64,000 nt of DNA from Caenorhabditis elegans (GCF_000002985.6 NC_003282.8:16864001-16928000); one strand, 5' to 3'; positions 1-10,493 are shown, numbered from the stretch's first letter. Notes: generated by a model from the letters alone, not told the origin. Numbers and translations: made by a program.

Positions 1-1325
1 ATGGAAGTTGCTAAAAAGCACAAAATCGAATTTTTTGCGAATTATGAGGAAATGACGGCCGAACAAAAGACCAAAGCGTTCACTTTTATGCAGGTTTAGC
101 TCCTAATTTAACAATTTTCAGAAGAAAATGGCGAAAGTTTGAAAATTGCGGTTTATAGGTGAAAAAATCATGAAAATCGCGGTTTTTAGATGAAAAAATT
201 ATAAAAATTTGGATTTTTAGGTGAAAATATCATAAAAATCGCGATTTTTAGGCGAAAAATCGAAATTTTTTTGATTTTTTCACCTAAAAAACCCAATTTT
301 TATAATTTTTTTCACCTAAAAATCCAAATTTTTATGATTTTTCACCTAAAAATCGCAATGTTTGTGATTTTTTCACCTAAAAATCGCAATTTTTATTATT
401 TTTTCATCTAAAAATTCCAATTTTTATAATTTTTCAGCTAGAAATCACAATTTTTGTGATTTTTTCACCTAAAAATACAAATTTTTATGATTTTTTCACT
501 TAAAAATCGCAATTTTTGTGATTTTTTTATCTAAAAATCCAAATTTTTATGATTTTCTCACCTAAAAAACCCAATTTTTATGCTTTTTCCCCTAAAAATT
601 CCAGTTTTTATAATTTTTCAGCTAGAAATCACAATTTTCATGATTTTTTCACCTAAAAATCGCAATTTTTGTGATTTTTCACCTATAAATCCAAATTTTT
701 ATGATTTTTTCACCTAAAAAATGCGAATTTATCAATTTTCAGAAGAAAATGGCGAAAGTTTCCGAATATTCCGACCAAAAAATAGAGATTGCGAGCGGTT
801 TGAAGGTTCTTCTGAAGGATGTCTACGGGAAATTCATGGAAGAAGAGCAAAAGTTCATTGAAAACCTGAATAAGATTCCAAAAGCACCGGAAACTCCGCC
901 AAGCAGTTCTCCGTCAGTGCGAAGTCATCGTAAGAAGAAGCTTTCCGAGGGAGATGATGATGCTCCGTCGTCGGTGGATGAGAAGAAGCGCGGTCGGAAG
1001 AAAAAGCCAGAATCCGAGAAAGCAGTGGCCGCCGCCGAGCCACCGAAAATGTACTGCTGGTGTCAACTGGTAAGGGCTCCGTGAGCTTCCGCCGCCGCTT
1101 AATATCGCCAAATTGGGATAATTTCAGGATAAAAACGACACAATGATCGAATGCGAGAATCCGGGCTGCAAGTACGGATGGTTCCACTTCACATGCATCG
1201 GAATGATCACTGCTCCAGCCGGCGACTGGTATTGCACCAATGAGTGCCGTGCACAGGGTCTCGCGGCGGTTGCAGAGGCTCCGCAGAAGGCTCCACAACG
1301 AAAGGGATTGAAGAAGAAGAAGTGA
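1..1325 (+). CDS. lsy-13: ING-family PHD-finger protein, 5' end outside window
   Basis: Three exons are visible: 1-93, 743-1069 and 1128-1325. The N-terminal part is a coiled ING domain ([11 protein letters not shown]... through [12 protein letters not shown]). A basic serine/lysine-rich linker follows, then a C-terminal C4HC3 PHD finger beginning MYCWCQLDKND and continuing [16 protein letters not shown] and [14 protein letters not shown] fingers read H3K4me3 and recruit histone acetyltransferase complexes in the nucleus; C. elegans LSY-13 is reported to act with the MYST enzyme LSY-12. Compared with ING4/5 about 40 N-terminal residues are missing, so the ATG at base 1 is probably an internal methionine and an upstream exon lies outside. 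The tail ends in lysines (GLKKKK). Intron 1 holds a minisatellite (separate entry). The symbol rests on recall of LSY-13 next to GTSF-1 on chromosome IV, not on a search. Confidence 0.88.
112..722. repeat. AT-rich minisatellite in lsy-13 intron 1, bounded by a copied splice acceptor
   Basis: Degenerate tandem units of about 30 bp (TTTTTCACCTAAAAATC with AATTTTTATGAT-like spacers) fill the intron, with some units inverted near 160-280. The left edge (112-139) repeats the true acceptor and the first exon-2 codons (733-760). Splicing into the left copy would read KKMAKV then stop, and the intron to it would be only 28 nt, so it is probably unused. Confidence 0.75.
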
Positions 1326-1839
1326 ATAATTGGTTTTTTTTCTTTGATTTGCCGCTTGTGTACCTATTTTATTTGAAAAAAAATCATCCGATGATCACAA
1401 AATTGTATTGGTTTGATCTCCCATTTTGCTTTATTATTCTATGATAAACTGAAACTTGTTTGCATATAAATTTCTGTTTAAAAAATTATTTTTTCTGACT
1501 CTCACAACGGTTCTGATGAATTTTATTCAGATTTTGAACTGAAAATTAACGATTTATTGATTAAACTTGGATTTTTGTTGGGTTTTTCCTTTAAAATTGC
1601 TGGATTTTCAATTTTTTCGGTGAAATCGCTGAAATAAATACATTTTTTCGAGCCGCTCCGCACGCCGATGCGTCGCGGTCAAGGCTTTTTTCCATGCCCA
1701 CTCCTTGCAAAACCCCGTGCGGCACAATTGCGTGTAGATTTACGAAGCCCCGCCCAAGAATTTTTCCTCGATTTCATCCAATTTTTTTGGCGATTTTATC
1801 CAATTTTTCATCGAATTTATTGATTTTTCGAAATTTTAG
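1326..1839. other. lsy-13 / gtsf-1 intergenic region
   Basis: No gene is seen. The first 300 bases are AT-rich 3' flank. At 1650-1685 lies a short GC-rich repeat (GAGCCGCTCCGCACG...GCGTCGCGGTC) also found near 3283-3325 and 4578-4605, a dispersed family. The segment up to 1839 is probably the promoter or 5' UTR of the next gene. Confidence 0.5.
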
Positions 1840-2460
1840 ATGGCGTCGGGAGAATCGGAGGCCCCTGGGACTTCAAAAAATGATCGATTTTCGATAACAT
1901 GCCCTTACAATTCGGATCACAAGGTTGGAATTGATATATTTTTAATTTAAAATTAAAAATTTTATATTTCAGGTGTCAATGGAGGAGTTCAACACGCACT
2001 TGTGGAAGTGTCGCACGGAAAAATTGCATTTTTACCCGCATTCGTTGAAATTGAAGAGGTTTTTTTTTTGCTCAATTAATTTTCCAATTTTTCTATAATA
2101 ATTATCATTATTTTTTTTAGATGCTCCTACAACATGCGTCACTTCCTTCCCGAAGAAGAGCTCCAATTCCACGAGATCTTCTGCAAACGTCAATCCGCCG
2201 ATCTTCGACGCCAATTGTCACTGGAGCCGCTGGAGCTGAACGTGGCGGAGCACCTGGCGGCACAGAAGCTTCGGAAAGAGTACGAGAAGGACGAGGAGTC
2301 GCTAGATGGATCAGATGACTCGGATGAAGACGAGGAGGAGAAGAATCTGTCGGTGACGTCGGAAATCGAGAAATCGGATGTGGAAGAGGTGGAGATGATG
2401 CTCGAGACGATCAATCGGCTTGCTTACTTGGAAATGAAGAATGATAATTTAATTTTGTGA
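1840..2460 (+). CDS. gtsf-1: CHHC zinc-finger protein GTSF-1
   Basis: The exons 1840-1923, 1973-2058 and 2121-2460 join in frame to about 169 residues. Two U11-48K-type CHHC fingers are visible: CPYNSDHKVSMEEFNTHLWKC, and a second from CSYNMRHF to HEIFC. The C-terminal half is very acidic (DGSDDSDEDEEEKN) and ends MKNDNLIL. GTSF proteins are small-RNA pathway cofactors; in C. elegans GTSF-1 supports assembly of the RRF-3 RNA-dependent RNA polymerase (ERI/26G-siRNA) complex rather than the piRNA Argonaute. The ATG directly follows an AATTTTAG acceptor-like sequence, so the mRNA may be trans-spliced there. It sits just outside a piRNA cluster, which is probably chance. Confidence 0.92.
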
Positions 2461-2514
2461 TTTTATTTTTAAAAAAGTGGAACAAGTAAAATGAGAGAAG
2501 CATTTTTTTTTCAA

Positions 2515-2800
2515 TTTTTGTGCTAAAACTATGGTACCGGGTCTCGAAACGAATTTTGAAAAAGCCACCAAAAAACCACGGATTTCTGGCTTCCCTCATA
2601 AATTGAAATGGAAGAGTTTGCCGAACTAGGCCATTTTGGCTCGGCAATATCTGGGGTAGATTTACGGCGCGTTGCGTGTCGCGTCGCGGCTCGGTTTTAG
2701 TGTCCATGTGGAGTACACGACTTTCCCACGCGTTGTCCGACAGGCGATTGTCAATGGAGCGCGAAAAATTCAATGAGAGGAAGGCCAGAACCCCGTGAAA
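2515..2800. repeat. Dispersed GC-rich repeat, one arm of an inverted pair
   Basis: It contains the C. elegans repeat segment GATTTACGGCGCGTTGCG and the stretch ending CAATGGAGCGCGAAAAATTC. An inverted, shortened copy lies at 3885-4050. The two copies flank the small gene at 3523, so the gene could sit in the loop of a hairpin or inside a composite element. No coding region is seen from 2461 to 3522. Confidence 0.7.
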
Positions 2801-2989
2801 AACTGGAAAAAGCCGATAAAAATTGAATTTTTTGGCGCGAAAATCGGAAAAGCACCCGGGAGGCGTCGGGACATCATCTATAACTATAACTTTTAACTTT
2901 TCTATAACGTAAATTCTATAGAAAAGTTAAACTTTAAAAAAAGTCAGAAACCCATGAAAATTATAAACAATCCCCACGTGGTCGCTGGC

Positions 2990-3440
2990 TGTCCTTTTTG
3001 CATAATTTTGAAGCAAACGCGCCTCATTCAGAATTCACGTTGGCGCCAACTCTCGCTATCCATTGGGCGTGAGAGACGCAGATACTACTTTTTTCTCTGG
3101 ACGTGAAAAACGCAAAGAATAACCGTTTTGTCGTCTGCGTCTCTTCTTTCACACGCTATTTTGGCTGTGGACGAGGAATTCTCCTCTTCCAGGATTTTCT
3201 AGGCCATTTTCTCACATTTCTCAAGTTTTCTCGTCCGCGAGAAAACGTGAATCCCGAGTTCTAGGCGAAGAACAACCTTTTCTGATTGAGCCGTTCCGCT
3301 GGCAGCTGCGTCGCGGTCATGGCCGCGGCCCAGGTTCCCAGCTCTCTTGCCAAAGCTCTGGGATCCTGGAAGCCCGTGGCCTAAAAAAAAGCCCCTACAC
3401 AGTTCAAAAACAGCTGAAAAGTAAGAATTCGCGTGAACCC
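2990..3440. repeat. Mixed dispersed repeats upstream of the small gene
   Basis: GAGAGACGCAGA/GTCTGCGTCTC inverted motifs occur near 3070-3150. At 3283-3385 lies a GAGCCGTTCCGCTGGCAGC...GAAGCCCGTGGCCT block that recurs at 4578-4655. No ORF with family features is present. Confidence 0.55.
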
Positions 3441-3522
3441 TGACCCCTCTTCGCAAAAATTCCTTTATAAAATCACTGATTTCTCAAAATTCCAATCATT
3501 TTCTCCCAAATATCGCTTCGTG

Positions 3523-3807
3523 ATGACTCGTGACTATTTTTCCAATGGTTCATCCTACTCTTCTTCTTCTACAAAAGGCGACCCAACAATCATCATAATC
3601 GTCGTTCTCGCCTGCATTTGCTGTTGCATATTGTCCTCGGCTGGAATCGGTGCAGGGATCTACTTTTTCATGAGGAGCCGGAATAAGAACAATCAATACT
3701 CGAATAATGGAATGCGGAACCCGCAACCTGTCGGTCAACCGATCGGAGCACAAACTACAACTGAAGGAGCACAGATGACCACCGGTGTACAACCAATGAT
3801 TGTTTGA
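3523..3807 (+). CDS. Small single-pass membrane protein
   Basis: One exon of 94 residues, MTRDYFSNGSSYSSSSTKGD... to GVQPMIV. A short serine-rich N-terminus is followed by one hydrophobic segment (TIIIIVVLACICCCILSSAG, residues about 26-50) with a CICCC cysteine cluster, then a basic stop-transfer stretch (RSRNKNNQ) and a Gln/Thr/Pro-rich tail. An AATAAA signal lies about 50 bases after the stop, near 3860. The upstream in-frame GTG at 3433 is less likely as a start. No signal peptide is seen and the family is not recognised; the cysteine cluster may be palmitoylated. Dispersed inverted repeats flank it. Confidence 0.6.
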   Translation: MTRDYFSNGSSYSSSSTKGDPTIIIIVVLACICCCILSSAGIGAGIYFFMRSRNKNNQYSNNGMRNPQPVGQPIGAQTTTEGAQMTTGVQPMIV

Positions 3808-3884
3808 AAAGAGATGTGTGCAGAGAAGAAATAGTCAAAAATCGATTCTTTCCCATTTGAATAAAGTGTTTTTTGCCTAATTCA

Positions 3885-4050
3885 CAGGGTTCTGGTCTTC
3901 CTCATTGAATTTTTCGCGCTCCATTGACAATCGCCTGGCGGTTAACTCGTGGGGGAAAGTGTCGTGTACTCCACACGGACAAATACATTTAGTTTTACAA
4001 CTAAAACCGAGCCGCGACGCGACACGCAACGCACCGTAAATCTGTCTAAT
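3885..4050. repeat. Inverted partner of the repeat at 2515-2800
   Basis: The sequence reads the reverse of the left copy: GAATTTTTCGCGCTCCATTG, then CGAGCCGCGACGCGACACG, then GCACCGTAAATCTG. It has diverged and carries a short insertion (ACAAATACATTTAGTTTT). Confidence 0.7.
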
Positions 4051-4299
4051 TATGTTACAAGACCGCAAGTCACGCCTAGAAAATGGTTAGCCAATAATAT
4101 CATCGGCGCTTTAGTTAGTAGATCACATTTTGTCAGGAGAAAGGGATACACACAGCCACAAATTGGCTGGAAATTTTATTCCGGGCCTTTAGGGTCTACT
4201 TTATAGTAGAGAAAAATGTACAAAAATAGGCTAATTTTTGCTTCAATCCCCGCACACAAAATTAGCTCTGTGTAAAATGACCCGTTTTTTTGAAAAACG

Positions 4300-4680
4300 T
4301 CACATTTTCCTGCAGCTCCTATCAGCTCTGTGAATCGACACGCGGGTTTTGCTACATGGCCTAGAAAAAACGAAAACTCGGCCAGCGTCCAATTTTTCTG
4401 AACCTTTCAGACTTTACATTTGTGTGATCTCCAAAAATTCCGGTAATTTACCGCAGAGCACAGGCTTCCTTAAAGTTTTTTAAAATGCCAGAGCGTCACC
4501 ACGAGCTAGTAGGCGAGCTCGGCCGCGACGCAGACGCGTGCGGAGCTGCTCAAGTTCCAGGCCGAAATACTTTTTGTTTGAGCCGTTCCGCTAGCAGCCG
4601 CGTCGCGGTCGGCACCATTACAATATAGCGGGGACTCTGGAAGCCCGCGGCCTAGAAAAATATGACTGTGACGTCATTCC
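4300..4680. repeat. Dispersed GC-rich repeat block
   Basis: It includes GAGCTCGGCCGCGACGCAGA and the GAGCCGTTCCGCTAGCAGC...GAAGCCCGCGGCCTAG segment shared with 3283-3385. No gene is seen between 3808 and 4811 apart from repeats. Confidence 0.55.
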
Positions 4681-4811
4681 GCTCAGAAATTTAAATTTCC
4701 CGCCGCGATTCCTGTAGATCAAGAGACAAAACGTTTATTTTTTAAATAAACTAAAATACAAAAAAAATTAAAGAATTGACATTTGATGATTGTTCCTCCA
4801 TTCTCTTGTCA

Positions 4812-5000
4812 TCATCCATTATTCCGAAGTCTGAGCACAAACCAAATAATGACAGCCAACGGAGCAACAATTGCAATGCACGAGCACACGACAATCAGAG
4901 AGATCCATAAGATGGCTAAACCAGTTACTGCTCCATCATCCATGGCTCGGGTCGTTCCAATGAGCAGTGTTGATAAGAAAAGGAGCTGTTTGATAAGCAT
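4812..5000 (-). CDS. Small secreted or single-pass membrane peptide
   Basis: The protein has 62 residues. The N-terminus MLIKQLLFLSTLLIGTTRA looks like a signal peptide with cleavage before MDDGAV. A second hydrophobic stretch (LAILWISLIVVCSCIAIVAP, then LAVIIWFVL) and a basic tail RLRNNG follow, so it is either type I or a hairpin. I chose the ATG at 5000 because the sequence just upstream (TTTCTAG then 17 bases) looks like a trans-splice acceptor; the longer frame to 5126 gives no signal peptide. An AATAAA signal on the minus strand near 4735 lies downstream of the stop. The layout (short, one or two TM, basic tail) resembles the small gene at 3523, which converges on it. Family not recognised. 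Confidence 0.55.
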   Translation of the reverse strand: MLIKQLLFLSTLLIGTTRAMDDGAVTGLAILWISLIVVCSCIAIVAPLAVIIWFVLRLRNNG

Positions 5001-5139
5001 TTGGAGTGAGAGGTTTCTAGAAATACATTTTATTATTATTATTTTGGGGTGAAAAAGAGAATTGTTTGGGCACGTGGAGTTTGTCACGTGGATTTGTGTC
5101 ACGTAAGAAGTTTTGAAATTTTCCAAAAATTGTTAAAAA

Positions 5140-5575
5140 AGAGTGGGTGGCCGAGATTTTTCACGATTTTTTGCAAGTGGCCGAGAATATTTAGAAAACT
5201 CGGCCACTCATAATACTCTGACAAAATCGGTTTTACAAGATTTAAAAATTCCCGTTTCAAGCAACAAATTTCAAAATATTGAAAAACTCGGCCACCAATA
5301 TTTTTTCGCGGCCACGTAGCTTTTGTGAGCGGGCTGCGAGGCTGAAGTAGTTACGTGGCCGGGAAAAGTTGAAAACTAGGCCACCAAAAAAACTAGGCCT
5401 CGCTGGAACAAAATTTTTAGATAATCGATAATTTTCAGCGGCCCACACAGTTCTCCAATTCCATATCAAAAAGTTAACTTAATTACCCGGCAGGTGAGGG
5501 CCCCCCGAAGATAACAGCTAGGTGGCCGAGAAAAGTGGAAAACTCGGCCACCAACATTTTTAGAGCTCACATACC
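5140..5575. repeat. Clustered 'cggccac' foldback repeats
   Basis: At least five short blocks alternate GTGGCCGAG(A)nTTT with AAACTCGGCCACCA in both orientations, giving several overlapping inverted repeats. The minus-strand reading frames crossing this block have repeat-driven composition and are not supported as genes. Confidence 0.6.
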
Positions 5576-5854
5576 TTGTCGAGTACTCCAGAAACCAACA
5601 GCTCACCCGAAAAGCGACAAGAAATTGGGCCGTTTCACGTAATTTTTTGCATTTGAAAATCAAAAATTGGGCACGAAAAAAAACACTGTTTTCAGTCAAA
5701 ATTAATGGCAATTATATAAGGGCTCAGGCTTGGCGTCAGTGGCGAGCGTCAGCTCGCTACACAAGGTTAGCTCGCTGTCACAAGTTTTGCTTTTATGTGT
5801 ATTTTGGAGACAATACAGTGCATTAAAGTGCATCAAAAATGAAATTTTCATTGA

Positions 5855-5875
5855 TCATCTGAAGCTGTGATGAAA
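5855..5875 (-). ncRNA. Predicted 21U-RNA
   Basis: The minus-strand core CTGTTTCA lies at 5914-5921. The first U at 5875 is 39 nt past the core in a TGTT context. It is the first motif at the left cluster border. Confidence 0.55.
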
Positions 5876-6186
5876 ACAATTCTGTCAGACATTTGAAAGT
5901 TTTATAACAATGTTGAAACAGTAATTTTTTTCTGAATTTCAAAAAAAAAGTACCCTTTGTGTTGCTTCAAAAAACTGATGCAGTGTTATAAACATTTAGA
6001 ATTTCTGAAAAATATTGATTAATGGTTCTAAAAAAATTGAATTTTGAATAGTTTCACAGATCAATGATCAAAATATTTTTCAAAGAATTTTTAAACACAC
6101 TGAAACATGAAAACTTTTTCAAAAATAATTCTACAAAAAGCTGTTTCACGACCATGTTATTAAACAATTTGAAATTAGATTTTTAT

Positions 6187-6207
6187 TTAAAGAAATTTTA
6201 AAATAAA
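6187..6207 (+). ncRNA. Predicted 21U-RNA
   Basis: Core at 6141-6148; U at 6187, 39 nt past the core, context TATT. It is paralogous to the locus at 6387: about 190 bp are repeated in tandem. Confidence 0.55.
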
Positions 6208-6386
6208 ATTTTCACAGTTTCAAGTGAATATTAAAAATACTCGGTATTTATTCAATTCAGTGGGATCGATGTTCTGGCTGAAACATGAAACATGAAGACA
6301 TTTTCAAAATTCCTTTGTAATAATTGTTCTACAAAGAATGCTGTTTCACAACTTTGTTATTAAATAATTTGAAATTCGATTTTTAT

Positions 6387-6407
6387 TACATACATTAAAT
6401 TCAGAAC
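6387..6407 (+). ncRNA. Predicted 21U-RNA
   Basis: Core at 6341-6348; U at 6387, 39 nt past the core, context TATT. Spacing and flank match the 6187 locus, a recent duplicate whose RNA body has diverged. Confidence 0.55.
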
Positions 6408-6900
6408 TTAATGTATTCTAAGTTTTGTCTCGTTAGAAAATATTTACAGTTTCAGGTGAATATTAAAAAGACTCGGTATTTATTTTATTCACTGGGCCCG
6501 GCACAAAACTAAAAATCTAGACAATTTTTTGAAGAAAGCAGGTGTATTTCTTCAGTAGGTAAAACAATGCCTACCTGCACGCCTACGTTTGCTTCAGAAG
6601 CAAACCAGCCGGTGAGTTATTGCAATTACCGTTTCAGCTGTATTAAATGACTAAACTTTTTCAAAAGTAGATTCAATAAGAAAACTGGACGTTCACAAAA
6701 TTTCACTGGCGTTTTGGAAAAGCAGTATTCAATTGGGTTTACTAAATCTCTGAATTTAATTTTTTTCACTAATGTTTTAAAAAATTCCGATGCTATGGCA
6801 AAGTAACTAATTAGAAAATAACCACTTCTTTAGTTTTATTTTGAAAATTTTTACTGTTTCACTTTTTCGTTAAACTTTTTTTAGTTAAAAAAAATATTGC

Positions 6901-6921
6901 TGTGTTTCACTTTCCTCACAT
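6901..6921 (+). ncRNA. Predicted 21U-RNA
   Basis: Core at 6854-6861; U at 6901, 40 nt past the core, context TGCT. The alternative is 6898 (37 nt, TATT). Duplicate of the locus at 9768. Confidence 0.5.
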
Positions 6922-7159
6922 CAGTTTCATTTTTTCTAGTAGAACGTTTCACGTTTCACTTTTTTTTAGCTCAATTTGATTTTATCTTATCTCAACACTA
7001 CACAAAATCAAATCACTAAATAAAATTGTTTCTAAAATGATTTATTTTTTCTGAAAATCAATTCTGAAATTTCTGAAAAAAAACGTTACAGTTGAACTAA
7101 ACAAATTTCTGACTGTTTCAAAAAGTTTTTATAAGGTTTGCAGAAATTTCATTGAATAG

Positions 7160-7180
7160 TATCTCGTCTATTTGCCTACT
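7160..7180 (+). ncRNA. Predicted 21U-RNA
   Basis: Core at 7113-7120; U at 7160, 40 nt past the core, context TAGT. The paralogous site near 10125 reads CTATTTCA, a changed core. Confidence 0.55.
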
Positions 7181-7918
7181 TTTTTCATTTTCTCACTTTG
7201 CAATGTATTTTTCTGAAGTTGAAAAAATTATTTAAGTATTTAAGTAATCCTACAAAACTTATTTTGCCAGGTAGTTTGTAGTCTGCAAAGGAGAAGCTCT
7301 TACTTTTTTTTTGGAAAATGTTTTATGTAAAGTTTTAAAAAATCGAGATACTATTCTTGCGAGCTGTGTTCATAACAAAAAAGTAAATGAATCATAATGT
7401 ACAAAATTTGTATTTGAATCTTTGCTTCCCCTCTTCTATGCTTATGTTAACCTTCTGCAAAGGCAAAAATTAGTGTTTTGAGTGAGAGAATATTACAAAA
7501 TGTGAGGGTGCAGAGAAAAATTGTCAGATCAACGCGCAGTTTTAGCGAAGCTAGAAGGAAAGCCAATTTTCTGACCAGAAGCTAGCCATGGAAAAATTTT
7601 CAGACAGATGCAAACTGAAATTTTATGAAATTTGAAAAAAAAACACGAGTACTCTTGGCATTTTATAGAAATTGAACAGGATCAACATCGGAATTTATTA
7701 TAAAACCAGAAACTTTTTTACTTAAAGAAATATATTTTCCAGTTTTCAGATTGTACAGTAAAACTTTATAATTTTATAAACAAAATGAAACAATAAATAT
7801 TAGCCTGGTCTTAAGACAGCAAAACTGAATTTCTTTTAAAGTATCATGATTTTGCAACAAAAAAAAATACTGTTTCAAAAATATGTTTTCACAAATATTT
7901 GGTCTTAGAAGTATGCAA

Positions 7919-7939
7919 TAACGTCATTGAAAATGGGCA
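7919..7939 (+). ncRNA. Predicted 21U-RNA, long spacing
   Basis: Core at 7870-7877; the nearest YRNT is CAAT with U at 7919, 42 nt past the core, so the start is less certain. Confidence 0.35.
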
Positions 7940-8021
7940 GATACAAATTTTGATGAAAAATTCAAATTTTACTGTTTCATGATTTTGATTTAAAATTTGG
8001 ATGAAAACGTTTCAGGGTTAT

Positions 8022-8042
8022 TGCTGAAACAGCTAGTGTTTC
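8022..8042 (+). ncRNA. Predicted 21U-RNA, long spacing
   Basis: Core at 7972-7979; U at 8022, 43 nt past the core, context TATT. An inverted paralog of this segment lies at about 25005-25180. Confidence 0.35.
8025..8032 (-). promoter_or_regulatory. CTGTTTCA core without a well-placed YRNT
   Basis: Exact core on the minus strand, but no YRNT falls 35-45 nt downstream; it may be inactive. Confidence 0.35.
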
Positions 8043-8634
8043 ATGAAAACTTCAAAACATTTTTTTCTACTAATGCACTTCTAAAAACATTAAACTTGTT
8101 TGGAAGAACTTTTGGATTTGCGATTTTTTTCGAATTTCTAACGTAATATTAGATTTAGAATTCAGTATTCAAAACATTTTTTACTGTGTCAAAATTATTA
8201 CTAGTAACCATTTTTAAACTATTGTAAATTCGCCAAAATTTGGCATGCCAGTTTAAAGGCGCACACGGTTTTTCTGAAGGGTCTCGCCACGATCTCAGTA
8301 ATCACTAGTGGATCAAATGTGTTCATTTTAAAGAGGAAAATTAAATGTTCAAGATTTCAGTTTCTACGGTGTATAGAAAAAGCCAGGATTTGCCTATTAA
8401 ACATTTAGAACCTCGGCTAGCTAGTACAAAAATAAAAACTACAGTAATCCTACAGTACTTCTACGATACAACTGCGCAACTATCTTTGCTGTGGGGAGTT
8501 ATGAACCATTTCGTTAAAAGTCCGATATGAGTTTGCTAGTACATACAAATTCAAACTTGAAACTTTTCATATAATGAAAAATATTACTGTTTCATTTCAA
8601 TAATTTTACAGGGCAAAAATGCTGAATTAATCAA

Positions 8635-8655
8635 TGAATTTCGATTTTGTTAATT
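8635..8655 (+). ncRNA. Predicted 21U-RNA
   Basis: Core at 8587-8594; U at 8635, 41 nt past the core, context CAAT. The alternative is 8631 (37 nt, TAAT). Confidence 0.5.
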
Positions 8656-9110
8656 TTAAACGGAATTTTCAGTAACTAATTTCCAATTCAGCAATCCACT
8701 TACTAGTTAGTTAAATGATTCAAAAATAGTTCAAAAACACAGATACTGTACAGAAGAACATAGAGTCATAAACTTGGCACATCTGTATATCAAGTGAGAA
8801 GATGTGTATGTCTGAAAATGGGCGTGTCTTCCTACTGGGAAATGACGTGGGGTTAAGCGATATACATCTCGAATGCCAGCCAATTTTCATGTGTTACAGG
8901 GCAGCTGGTGTCCTTTTTTATACTTTTCTTTATTTTTCAATTTTACTTTTTTCTTTCGTGGTTCCTATAGAGTAGCCATAACTCATAAACTTTTAATTTA
9001 TTTCCGCCAGGCAGCCTACATTAAATGCCGACCCAATATTTGATTTCACTTTTTTTAACGAGTGGCAAAGATAACTCAAATTTGAAGCAAAAAACCAGGT
9101 TTTCACATAA

Positions 9111-9131
9111 GATCCCAGAACAATATAATAA
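9111..9131 (-). ncRNA. Predicted 21U-RNA
   Basis: Minus-strand core at 9171-9178; U at 9131, 40 nt past the core, context CAAT. Confidence 0.55.
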
Positions 9132-9767
9132 TTGAACTCTGCATCATTGTCCAATGATTCAAAAAGTCACTGAAACAGTAACTTTTTTTTGAACTGAATT
9201 AGTATAAAATATGTTTTGGTGTTGATTGTTTTGAAGTTCCGTTCTCGACTAATATTTTTGTAAGTTTTCAATCATAATATAGATACGGTGAAACATTAAA
9301 TTTTTTTTCGATATTGGTTTGAAATAATTTTTCTACAAAAAATGATGTTTTTTTATTTTGTTTTGTGATTAACATTAATAAGAAAAAATCGATTGAAAAA
9401 TTTAAAATTCAATTTTTACTGCAAATGTTGTTCAAAAAATACAACATTTGTATATGCTTCACGGAATTATTTTCAACAAATGTTTTCCAAATATAAAAAG
9501 TTCTGAGAAGTAAATTTAATTTTTGTAAAAATTCTCAGGAGGTACAACCATGCCTACCTGCAAGACTAGAATTCGTAGCTTGACAAAACGTATTCAATTG
9601 GGCTGTAACTGAATACCAGAATTTAATCTGTTTCACATATTTTTCAAAAACCTCAGATAAAGAAATAATAGTAATCGTGTTAGTAAATAACCACTTTTCG
9701 GGTTTGACTACGAAAATATTCACTGTTTCACTTTTTTGTTAATTTATCGGGGGAAATAAAACAATAG

Positions 9768-9788
9768 TTTGCTCATTTTCCTAACCAA
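9768..9788 (+). ncRNA. Predicted 21U-RNA
   Basis: Core at 9723-9730; U at 9768, 38 nt past the core, context TAGT. Duplicate of the 6901 locus within a roughly 700-bp repeated segment. Confidence 0.55.
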
Positions 9789-10472
9789 TTTTATAAAATT
9801 TTGCAATTCCAGTTACAAATTCTACCGAAAAAAGACTGATATGTTTCGCTTTCATCGCAACAGTATAAACTCTTTTTCTAGTAGAAAATTGTATTTGAAT
9901 TTCTAATTTCTAGCTCAATTTGATTTTATCTTATCTCAACACTACACAAAATCAAATCACTAAAACTGTTCTTAAGATGATTTATTTTTTTCTAAAAAAC
10001 AATTCTAAAACTGAAGCTCGGTGAGGAAAATTTTAATCTTTTAGTATTAAATTGAGATCAAAACGAATCTGTTCAATAAAACTTTCAAAATTCCTAGAGG
10101 CGGCAAAAAAAATTCTGACTATTTCAAAAAGTTTTTTATGAGGATTGCAGAAATTTAAAATCTATTGTCAGTTTCAGCCGACTTTTCCCATTTTTCCCAT
10201 TGCAATGCATTTTTCTGAAAAGTTAATCAAAAAATTTTGAGGTTGAAAACATATTTAAAGTAAGAATTCCATTTCAATCAATTGAAAATACCTTGGAACA
10301 ACTTTTGTCAAGTAGTCTACAACGGTAAGCTTTTTTTATATTTCAGAAAACGTTTTATTAAGGCTTTGAAGTTTATGTAGAGCTCTTTATAACTTTTAAA
10401 AATCAATAGATTCTAACAAAAAGTTTACTGTTTCAAGAAACTATTTAATAATAAAAAAATCGTACAAGCTAA

Positions 10473-10493
10473 TAAATGAATAAATCATTCATT
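10473..10493 (+). ncRNA. Predicted 21U-RNA
   Basis: Core at 10428-10435; U at 10473, 38 nt past the core, context TAAT. Confidence 0.55.

Noticed and set aside
5257-5711. Minus-strand frames of 70 and 81 residues
   Set aside because: They cross inverted 'cggccac' repeats and have no start context or family features.
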